The position numbers were made by a program, and so were the translations under genes. The notes beneath the pieces are model-generated. The model was given only the letters and a program-made list of their open reading frames with translations. It made no database searches and was not told the DNA's origin. This document shows positions 35,185-42,635 of a stretch of DNA of 63,180 bases, one piece after another; position 1 is the first letter of the stretch; the number at the start of each line of letters is the position of its first letter. Where the stretch lies: the NCBI GenBank assembly GCA_016217675.1, contig JACRHC010000070.1, positions 1 through 63,180 on the forward strand, read 5' to 3'. This stretch comes from Nitrospirota bacterium (GTDB lineage: Bacteria; Nitrospirota; Thermodesulfovibrionia; Thermodesulfovibrionales; UBA6898).

Positions 35185-37584
35185 GTGAACGAATTGGATA
35201 AGCAACAAAGTATTCTGGTCATCGACGATGAGGAGCTCAGCTGCCGGATGTTGAAGTCTGTCCTGGCCGATAACGGATATGCCGTGGAAACGGCAAACAG
35301 CGGAATTATTGGCATAGACAGGGCATGCAGCCTTCTGCCTGATGCCATACTCCTGGATATCTTTATGCCCGAAATGGATGGTATCAGGGTCTGCGGAATC
35401 CTGAGAGAACTTCCTGAGACCCGGCATATCCCGATCATCTGTATGACCGGCAGTGAGGCGACCGATCTGAAAATCAGGTGTCTTGAGGCAGGAGCAAACG
35501 AATTCGTAGTAAAGCCTATCGAGCCTCTTGAGCTGCTCATGAGGATAAAGAATCTGCTCATCCTGAGACACTATGCCTCAGTCGCTGAAGAGAACAGGGC
35601 ACTCAGAGAATATCGAAGAACAGAGGAACAGCTCAAGAGGTTTATTGACAGCAGCCAGGATATGGTTTTTCGGACCGATACGACAGGGACCTTTACCTTG
35701 ATGAATCAGGCCGGGGCCGAGATACTGGGCTTTCGGTCAGTCTCTGAAATTCTCGGGGGAAAGGCGGCTGACTATTGGCGGAGCCCTGAAGATCGGACAC
35801 GCATGGTTGAAACCATCATGAGGGACGGGATCGTAAAAGCATATCCAATTCCTGCAAAAAAGGCCGATGGAACCTTGATCGACCTTGAGGCAACAAGCCG
35901 GATAATGGAGGATGAACAGGGCAACTTTGCAGGCATCGAGGGAATTATCAGGGACGTAACCGAGCGAAACGGCCGGGAACGGGAGATGCAGAGACAGAAG
36001 GAAAACCTGCAGGTGAAACATCAGGAGCTGAACGATCTCTTCACGAAAGTGGAATCGGTCAAGAAGGAGTGGGAAAGCTCTTTCGATGCAACAGGCGACA
36101 TGATTATCATTGTTGACAGCAGAGGCCTGATCAAACGGTGCAACAGGACCTTTATGGTCTTTGCAGACAGGACCTATGAGGGCCTGCTTCTGAAGGATTG
36201 GGACTCGGTCCTTGATGAGATCGGCTTTAAGCTCAATGCAATGTATCAGAACAGTTCAGAATTGTTTCACGAAAAGAGCAACAGGTGGTTTCAGCTCACA
36301 GCGCACCCTTTCAGGGATGTGGACAATCTTGAAGGCAATATCATGACGATTCATGATACGACGGAATTGAAAAATATCTCCAGCGCCCTGGAGATTACGA
36401 ACAGGCAGATTGAGCAGAACAGGGTTACCCTGCAGAATGCCCTTGATGAAATCTCTGAGCTGATCCATCAGGTGACGTTTAAGAAAGATTTCAGTGTGCG
36501 TTTTGCAAATCCCAACCTCAGGCGCTGTCATGACCTGATGAACTGCAAAAAAACGTCTTGTCCCTGCTACGGCAAGGACGCAGAGCGGTGCTGGCAGATC
36601 GCCGGGACATACTGTGGCGGCAGGGTTCAGGGTGCCTTTACCGAGAAGTTCGATAACTGCTCTGAATGTCCTACCTATCAGTTCGCAACGTCAGATCCCA
36701 TCTATCAGATCGGCGAAAGCTTCAATAACATGATGCATATCCTCGAACTGCAGCATGCCGAGATTGAACGGGCGTATAATGAGCTGAAGGTCGCGCAGTC
36801 CCAGATCACCCAGCAGGAGAAGATGGCATCGATCGGGCAGCTGGCAGCGGGTGTTGCACATGAGATCAACAACCCTACGGGGTTCATCATGAGCAACCTT
36901 GGCTCCTTCCAGAAATATGTGGACAAGTTGCTGGAGTTCATGGAAGTGCAGACTGCAACGCTGGCGCAATTGCCTGCAGAGCAGACAGAGGAGCTGCAGA
37001 AGAAGCGCAGGGCGCTGAAGGTCGACTTTATCACAGAGGACATAAAGTGTCTTGTGAAAGAGTCCCTGGACGGGGCGGAGAGGATCAAGAAGATCGTGCA
37101 GGACCTCAAGAGCTTCTCCCGTGTGGACGAGGCAGAACAGAAGATGGCAGACATCAATGCAGGGATAGAGAGCACGATCAATATCGTCTGGAACGAGCTG
37201 AAGTACAAGGCAACGGTGCAGAAAGAATATGGAGACATACCGCGGACCAAATGCAATCCGGGCCAGTTGAACCAGGTATTTATGAATATGCTGGTCAATG
37301 CAGCGCATGCGATCGATAAGCAGGGCGAGATAAAGATAAAGACATGGGCAGAAGACGGCACTATCAAGGTGACGATAACAGACACCGGGAGCGGGATACC
37401 CGCAGACAAGGTGAACAGGATATTCGAGCCGTTTTTCACGACCAAGGAAGTGGGTAAAGGAACAGGGCTTGGGCTGAGCATAGCCTATGACATTGTGAAG
37501 AAGCATAAAGGAGAGATCCTGGTGGAGAGCGAAGAAGGCAGGGGCACGACCTTTACGGTTAAAATCCCTATTATTGAAGGGTGA
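35185..37584 (+). CDS. REC-PAS-PAS-two-CW-histidine kinase
   Basis: 799 residues. The N-terminal receiver (LVIDDEELS; LLDIFMPEMDG; VVKPIEP) is followed by PAS (ending IIRDVTER), a coiled coil and a second PAS-like domain. A two-CW module follows at about 440-500 (RCHDLMNCKKTSCPC, RCWQIAGTYCGGRVQGAF, NCSECPTYQF), then HisKA ([20 protein letters not shown]) and HATPase_c ([25 protein letters not shown]). This is the only kinase here with the Cys-rich module inside it, suggesting metal/redox control of autophosphorylation. It starts the operon that ends at 45676. Confidence 0.9.
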   Translation: MNELDKQQSILVIDDEELSCRMLKSVLADNGYAVETANSGIIGIDRACSLLPDAILLDIFMPEMDGIRVCGILRELPETRHIPIICMTGSEATDLKIRCLEAGANEFVVKPIEPLELLMRIKNLLILRHYASVAEENRALREYRRTEEQLKRFIDSSQDMVFRTDTTGTFTLMNQAGAEILGFRSVSEILGGKAADYWRSPEDRTRMVETIMRDGIVKAYPIPAKKADGTLIDLEATSRIMEDEQGNFAGIEGIIRDVTERNGREREMQRQKENLQVKHQELNDLFTKVESVKKEWESSFDATGDMIIIVDSRGLIKRCNRTFMVFADRTYEGLLLKDWDSVLDEIGFKLNAMYQNSSELFHEKSNRWFQLTAHPFRDVDNLEGNIMTIHDTTELKNISSALEITNRQIEQNRVTLQNALDEISELIHQVTFKKDFSVRFANPNLRRCHDLMNCKKTSCPCYGKDAERCWQIAGTYCGGRVQGAFTEKFDNCSECPTYQFATSDPIYQIGESFNNMMHILELQHAEIERAYNELKVAQSQITQQEKMASIGQLAAGVAHEINNPTGFIMSNLGSFQKYVDKLLEFMEVQTATLAQLPAEQTEELQKKRRALKVDFITEDIKCLVKESLDGAERIKKIVQDLKSFSRVDEAEQKMADINAGIESTINIVWNELKYKATVQKEYGDIPRTKCNPGQLNQVFMNMLVNAAHAIDKQGEIKIKTWAEDGTIKVTITDTGSGIPADKVNRIFEPFFTTKEVGKGTGLGLSIAYDIVKKHKGEILVESEEGRGTTFTVKIPIIEG

Positions 37585-37586
37585 TC

Positions 37587-38396
37587 ATGGAAGAAGAGAT
37601 AAAGATACTCTGTGTTGATGACGAACCGAATGTGCTTAATGCGCTCAGACGTCTTTTCCTGGATGATGCTTATACAATCCTGACTGCGTCGTCGGGCCAG
37701 GAAGGCATCGATATTCTGGCAAAAGAGCCTGTCCAGCTGGTCATATCAGATTACCGCATGCCCTCCATGAACGGCGTGGAGTTCCTCAAAGAGGTGTATA
37801 TACGCTGGCCCAATACGGTCAGGATTGTTCTGTCGGGCTATGCTGATGCTTCGGCAATTGTTGGTGCCATAAATGAAGGTCATATCTATAAATTTATTCC
37901 CAAACCCTGGAATGATGACGAACTGAAAGTGACTATCAGCAATTCCCTTGAGCGGTATTTCCTGTTCAAAAAAAATGTCGAGCTGACGGCTGAATTAAAA
38001 CAGAAGAATGAAGAACTCCAGAGTCTGAACAGACGGCTCGAGAAACTGCTGGAAGAGAAGTCCAGAAATCTGGAATACAGGACCGCATCGCTTAATGTCC
38101 ATCAGTCGCTCCTCGACGCCATGCCTGTCGGTATACTGGGCGTCGATAACACGGATATGATAGTGATGTGCAACAAGTCTTGCCTTGCCACGTGCAAGGA
38201 TGAGACCGGCATAATCGGCAACAACACGTTCAGTGTGCTGCCTGATGACATCCTCCGGTTCATCGCCCGGGTAAAGCGCGAAGGCCTTTCCTCAGGTTTT
38301 ATCTCACATGATGGCGCGAGGCAGAAAGTGATAGGGACCGTTGTTGAAGAGAGGGGCATAATCCTTATCTTTGTGCCTGAGGAAGATGCTCCATGA
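37587..38396 (+). CDS. response regulator with PAS-like C-terminus
   Basis: The ATG at 37587 sits behind GAAGGG; a GTG at 37581 is an alternative overlapping the previous stop. An RpfG-type receiver (LCVDDEPNVLNALRRLF; VISDYRMPSMNG; SGYADASAIVGAI; KFIPKPWND) is followed by a coiled coil and a PAS-like domain (LDAMPVGILGVDNTDMIVMC), with no recognised effector. It likely receives phosphate from the upstream kinase and works by protein contact. The stop overlaps the next start by four bases. Confidence 0.85.
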   Translation: MEEEIKILCVDDEPNVLNALRRLFLDDAYTILTASSGQEGIDILAKEPVQLVISDYRMPSMNGVEFLKEVYIRWPNTVRIVLSGYADASAIVGAINEGHIYKFIPKPWNDDELKVTISNSLERYFLFKKNVELTAELKQKNEELQSLNRRLEKLLEEKSRNLEYRTASLNVHQSLLDAMPVGILGVDNTDMIVMCNKSCLATCKDETGIIGNNTFSVLPDDILRFIARVKREGLSSGFISHDGARQKVIGTVVEERGIILIFVPEEDAP

Positions 38397-39337
38397 ACAG
38401 AACTGTTCTGTTTGTTGATGATGAGCCGAATGTGCTCAACGCGGTGAAGAGACTCTTTCAGGATGAGGACATCTCTGTCGTTACCGCAGAAAGCGGAGAG
38501 GCCGCTCTGGAGCTGATCAAAACCCGGGAGATTGGGGTGATCGTCTCTGATAACATGATGCCGCATATGAACGGCATTGAGTTTTTAGAACGTTCGAAGA
38601 GCACTGCTCCGGAAAGCGTCCGCATCCTTATGACCGGGTATGCGGATATGCAGGCTGCGATCGAAGCCATTAACCGGGGCGAGGTCTACCGCTTTTTAAC
38701 CAAGCCCTGGAGGGACCGGGATCTTGTTGATACGGTTTCTGCTGCCGTAGACCGTTACAATGTAGTAACAGCCCTGAAGACGGCAGATGAGGCAACACTC
38801 CTTTCTCTTGCACAGACCATTGAACTGAAGGACCCCTATACGCGGGGGCACTGCGACCGTGTGGCACACTATGCGCTCAGCACTGCCGAACGCCTCGGAC
38901 TGACCGGGGAAGACAAAAAACATATCAGACAGGGCAGCTGGCTGCACGACTGCGGCAAGATCGGCGTGCCTGAAGCGATCCTGAATTTTAACGGCCCGCT
39001 TTCAGCAGAGCAGATGGATGTGATGAAGAACCATTCGAGGTGGGGGGCAGAGGTTGCCCGTCTCGCCAAGCTCCCTGATCCGGTGGTGAGCATCATCCTG
39101 AACCATCATGAGAAGTATGACGGTTCAGGCTATCCGCAGGGGCTGAAGGGCGGGGATATCCCCTATCTGGCGAGGATCGTGGCTGTTGCAGACTTCTATG
39201 ATGCGCTTGCCTCCGACAGGCCCTACCGGAAGGCAATGGCCAGGGAAAAGGCTTTTGAAATCCTGATCGGATCGCGCAGCACCTGTGTTGACCCGGACAT
39301 CCTTGATGTGTTTGTTGAATGCGTGAGAGGTATGTGA
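38393..39337 (+). CDS. RpfG-type REC-HD-GYP cyclic-di-GMP phosphodiesterase
   Basis: 314 residues. The receiver (LFVDDEPNVLNAVKRLF; VSDNMMPHMNG; TGYADMQAAIEAI; KPWRD) is followed by an HD-GYP domain with full motifs: TRGHCDRVAHYA, GSWLHDCGKIGVP, NHHEKYDGSGYP, and VADFYDALASDRPYR. It should hydrolyse cyclic-di-GMP when phosphorylated. The intact DGSGYP and dinuclear-metal His/Asp residues suggest an active enzyme. It is translationally coupled to the upstream REC-PAS gene and lies one base before the second HD-GYP gene. Confidence 0.93.
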   Translation: MNRTVLFVDDEPNVLNAVKRLFQDEDISVVTAESGEAALELIKTREIGVIVSDNMMPHMNGIEFLERSKSTAPESVRILMTGYADMQAAIEAINRGEVYRFLTKPWRDRDLVDTVSAAVDRYNVVTALKTADEATLLSLAQTIELKDPYTRGHCDRVAHYALSTAERLGLTGEDKKHIRQGSWLHDCGKIGVPEAILNFNGPLSAEQMDVMKNHSRWGAEVARLAKLPDPVVSIILNHHEKYDGSGYPQGLKGGDIPYLARIVAVADFYDALASDRPYRKAMAREKAFEILIGSRSTCVDPDILDVFVECVRGM

Positions 39338-39338
39338 T

Positions 39339-40691
39339 ATGTCACTTGAAGAGAGCACGACACTGAACGCTGGCAGGCTTAAGGTCCTTTTTGTCGATGA
39401 TGAAGAGAATGTACTGCGCTCCTTAAAGCGGTTGTTTCTTGATGAGCCCTATGACCTGTTTACTGCCCTGTCCGGCAGCGAGGCCCTTGAACTGCTCAGG
39501 GAACACACGCTTGCGGTCATCGTATCTGACCAGCGCATGCCTGAGATGAGCGGCTCTGAATTTCTGAGCCAGGCCAGGGAGGTCCAGCCGGACGCCGTCA
39601 GGATCGTTCTTACCGGATATGCTGATGTGAATGCAGCCATCAATGCGATCAACCAGGGCGGGGCGTACAGATATATCACAAAGCCCTGGAATGACACTGA
39701 CCTTATCCTGATGATCCGGGATGCAGCAGAGACCTATCGCCTCAAGCAGGAAAACAAATATCTTACAGAACTCACGAGGAAGCAGAACGAAGAACTGAAG
39801 ATCTGGAACACCCAGCTGGAGTCAATGGTGCAGGAGCAGACGCTCGATATCCAGAACAAAAACAAGGAGCTTGAAACGCTTAACGGCCAGCTTCAGAAAA
39901 ACTTCAGAAAGTCGATAGAGGCATTCTCGAATCTGCTTGAGATGCGTGACAAGTCCATGTCGAGCCATGCCAAGAATGTCGCAGCGCTCAGCAGACAGGT
40001 TGCCGTTGCCATGAAGCTCAATGATGAAGAAATCAACCATATCCTTGTGGCAGCGCTGCTGCATGATATCGGCAAGATAGGCGTGCCTGATTCCGTGCTC
40101 CTGAAGCACCCTGAGGAATTGAACGATGCAGAGTTTTCAGAATACAAACGTCATGCTGTGCGCGGACAGGTAGCTGTAGAGTCTATCGAGGGTTTCCATG
40201 ACATCGGTCTGCTGATCAGACATCACCATGAACATGTTGACGGCACCGGTTTTCCTGAGAGTCTGAAGAGAAATGCGATCCCTGTCGGGAGCAGGATTAT
40301 AGGTATGGTGGATATTGTGGACAGGATCGCCAATATCAGCATGGCCGCAGCGGACAATTTTGAGAAGGCTTTGAAGTATCTCGAATTCTATCTCGATACA
40401 AGATATGACAGACAGGTTTTTCAGTATCTTGCTCCGATCTTAAGGAAAAAGATCGAAGAACTTTCGCGGCAGGGAGATGTCAAGATCGAAGAGATTGAGA
40501 TGCAGCCTTCGAGACTTGTACCGGGGATGGTGCTCACAAGGGATGTGAGAAGCGGCACCGGCCTGCTTATCCTTGCCCATGGCGTAGTGCTGCAGCCGAA
40601 GGTTATCGAGGCGCTTCAGAAATACTACCGCATGGACCCGCCAAAGACAGGGGTCTTTGTGAAGAAGATGACAGCAGGACAGCAGACGTGA
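39339..40691 (+). CDS. REC-HD-GYP protein with degenerate phosphodiesterase motifs
   Basis: 450 residues. The receiver (LFVDDEENVLRSLKRLF; VSDQRMPEMSG; TGYADVNAAINAI; KPWND) is followed by a coiled coil and an HD domain (SSHAKNVAAL; LLHDIGKIGVP). The GYP motif reads HHHEHVDGTGFP, and the later VADxYDALxxxRPYR stretch is degenerate (VDIVDRIANIS). It may therefore be a weak enzyme or a cyclic-di-GMP or protein-binding regulator. An extra C-terminal domain (about 380-450) is of unknown type. The stop overlaps the GTG of the GTPase gene. Confidence 0.87.
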   Translation: MSLEESTTLNAGRLKVLFVDDEENVLRSLKRLFLDEPYDLFTALSGSEALELLREHTLAVIVSDQRMPEMSGSEFLSQAREVQPDAVRIVLTGYADVNAAINAINQGGAYRYITKPWNDTDLILMIRDAAETYRLKQENKYLTELTRKQNEELKIWNTQLESMVQEQTLDIQNKNKELETLNGQLQKNFRKSIEAFSNLLEMRDKSMSSHAKNVAALSRQVAVAMKLNDEEINHILVAALLHDIGKIGVPDSVLLKHPEELNDAEFSEYKRHAVRGQVAVESIEGFHDIGLLIRHHHEHVDGTGFPESLKRNAIPVGSRIIGMVDIVDRIANISMAAADNFEKALKYLEFYLDTRYDRQVFQYLAPILRKKIEELSRQGDVKIEEIEMQPSRLVPGMVLTRDVRSGTGLLILAHGVVLQPKVIEALQKYYRMDPPKTGVFVKKMTAGQQT

Positions 40692-41350
40692 TTGAGTATG
40701 ACGAGCAGGACAGAAGGATGACCCTCAAGATTGTATATTATGGGCCTGCCATGTCCGGAAAGACAACGAACCTTCTCAGGCTTCATGATCTGATCAGCAG
40801 GGAGGGGAGGGGCGAACTGATGGTGCTGGACACCAAGGATGACCGAACCATCTATTTTGATCTTCTGCCCTTCTTCCTCGTCGCGCCGGATGGCCTGAAG
40901 ATAAAGGTGAAGGTTTTTACGGTCCCGGGGCAGGTATGTCATGATGCTACCAGAAAAGCTGTCCTTGCCCGGGCTGACGGCGTTGCCTTTATCGCTGATT
41001 CCAGGACAAGCGAGGCTGCCAACAATGCCGAAAGTTTTGAGAACCTCGAAAAGAATATTGCTTTTGTTGGCATTGATATCGATAAACTCCCTCTGGTGGT
41101 ACAGTTCAATAAGAGAGATCTGCAGGACATCGTCAGCGATGAAGAAATCGGCAGGGCATGGTCAACTGCAGGTATCCCGGTGTTTAAGGCGTCGGCACTT
41201 GATGGCAGGGGAGTGCTCGAGACGTTCAGGTCTCTTCTCGAAAAGGTATATGCTTCCCTTGACTGCAGATATAAACTTGCCGAGGATCATCGGCTCACGC
41301 AGGAGATGTTCATTGGAGCAATCATTAAGGTGAATGATGAAGCCGCCTGA
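40688..41350 (+). CDS. MglA-like small GTPase
   Basis: 220 residues, GTG start overlapping the previous stop by four bases. It is a Ras-like GTPase of the MglA family: P-loop YYGPAMSGKTTNLLRL, FFDLLP-type switch (DRTIYFDLLPF), TVPGQ, and QFNKRDLQD for base recognition. MglA proteins set cell polarity and gliding or twitching motility together with MglB (roadblock). No MglB was found in the window, but the N-terminal domain of the next protein could have a roadblock-like role. Its presence between HD-GYP and PilB-type genes is the strongest hint that this operon controls surface motility or polarity. Confidence 0.9.
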   Translation: MIEYDEQDRRMTLKIVYYGPAMSGKTTNLLRLHDLISREGRGELMVLDTKDDRTIYFDLLPFFLVAPDGLKIKVKVFTVPGQVCHDATRKAVLARADGVAFIADSRTSEAANNAESFENLEKNIAFVGIDIDKLPLVVQFNKRDLQDIVSDEEIGRAWSTAGIPVFKASALDGRGVLETFRSLLEKVYASLDCRYKLAEDHRLTQEMFIGAIIKVNDEAA

Positions 41351-42635
41351 TGACAGCAGTAAAGACCATCTTGATTTTGTCGTGGACTCTGAGATCAGAC
41401 TCAGGGATATAGTCTTTAGGACAGACCTCACCCCTTTTTTTGAGGCATGTCTGTCGGCCGGGGCATGCGGGGCTGCGGTGATGGATGAGCATGGCTCAAT
41501 GCTGAAGGCAAAGGGCAGTATTCAGGATACGGATAAGACGGCTGCGGAGCGGCAGAAGCGGGCGCTTTATTATGAAGGAGAACAGGTGGGGACACTCTGC
41601 CTTGACTTTCCCTGCGGCACAGATCAGGCTGCCGGAATTGCCGATCTGGCAGCTGCCTGCATGCAGATCCTGATCCCCAGTACTGCCAAGAGGCTGCTTG
41701 CCACAGCGCTTCATACTTCAGTTGTGAACCTGAGCTATGCAGAAGTGCTCGACGCCAATGTGAAGCTGCAGGAATCTGAAAAGAAATACCGCGAACTTGC
41801 AGAAGAGCTTGAACAGAAGGTGCTGGAGAGAACTTCTCAGCTGAAGACTGCCCATGCCCGCATGCTTCAGCAGGAGAAAATGGCCTCCATCGGGCAGCTT
41901 GCTGCCGGCGTGGCCCATGAGATAAACAATCCGCTTGGCTATATAACCAGCAACCTTAACACCTTTGATGGCTATATGCAGAGAATCAGGGAGATGTTTG
42001 GCCGGTGCCGTGATTTTGAACTCATGGATGAGGATGCCCTGAACCTATACAGGAGTCTCAAAATCGACTTTATTCTTGATGATGCGCCGGACCTGATCAG
42101 GCAGAGCAGGGACGGCGCTGAGCGTGTCAGGAAGATCGTGGCAAATCTCAAAGGTTTCTCGCATATCGACGATGCCGTGCAGGACTATGTGGATATTAAT
42201 GAGGAGATCGACAGGACTATCAGCGTGCTCGAACACGAAGGAAGGGACAAGGCTGTGTTTATAAAGCATTACGGGCAGCTGCCGAAATATCTCTGCAATC
42301 CGGGTCTGCTCTGTCAGGTATTTCTTAATATTATTCAGAATGCGCTTCAGGCCACTGAACTGCCTGTGCAGATCATGATAAGCACGTCTGAAAACAGCGG
42401 CGTGATCAGTGTGAATATCGAGGATGACGGACCAGGTATTCCTGAGGCGGTTATCAGCAGAATTTTTGAGCCTTTTTTTACCACCAGGGAAGTTGGCAAG
42501 GGAACCGGGCTCGGTCTGTCCATTGCCTATGATATCATCAAAAATCATGGAGGAGAGATAACCGTCCGCAGCGTTGCAGGGGAGGGCTCCTGCTTCATGA
42601 TCAGGCTGCCGGCACAGGAGCAGGTCCATGTCTAA
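41334..42635 (+). CDS. histidine kinase with an unassigned N-terminal sensor domain
   Basis: 433 residues (ATG 41334 or 41337). Residues about 15-145 form a sensor domain with [17 protein letters not shown]. It resembles small GAF or roadblock-like alpha/beta domains, but I cannot assign it. A coiled coil, HisKA ([20 protein letters not shown]) and HATPase_c ([25 protein letters not shown]) follow, similar to the core of the 35185 kinase. It overlaps the MglA-like gene by 17 bases. It is the second kinase of this operon and probably phosphorylates the receivers around it. Confidence 0.87.
   Translation: MMKPPDDSSKDHLDFVVDSEIRLRDIVFRTDLTPFFEACLSAGACGAAVMDEHGSMLKAKGSIQDTDKTAAERQKRALYYEGEQVGTLCLDFPCGTDQAAGIADLAAACMQILIPSTAKRLLATALHTSVVNLSYAEVLDANVKLQESEKKYRELAEELEQKVLERTSQLKTAHARMLQQEKMASIGQLAAGVAHEINNPLGYITSNLNTFDGYMQRIREMFGRCRDFELMDEDALNLYRSLKIDFILDDAPDLIRQSRDGAERVRKIVANLKGFSHIDDAVQDYVDINEEIDRTISVLEHEGRDKAVFIKHYGQLPKYLCNPGLLCQVFLNIIQNALQATELPVQIMISTSENSGVISVNIEDDGPGIPEAVISRIFEPFFTTREVGKGTGLGLSIAYDIIKNHGGEITVRSVAGEGSCFMIRLPAQEQVHV

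Noticed and set aside
36691..37506. 271- and 258-codon open frames on the minus strand
   Set aside because: Both are opposite the HisKA/HATPase core of the kinase at 35185.
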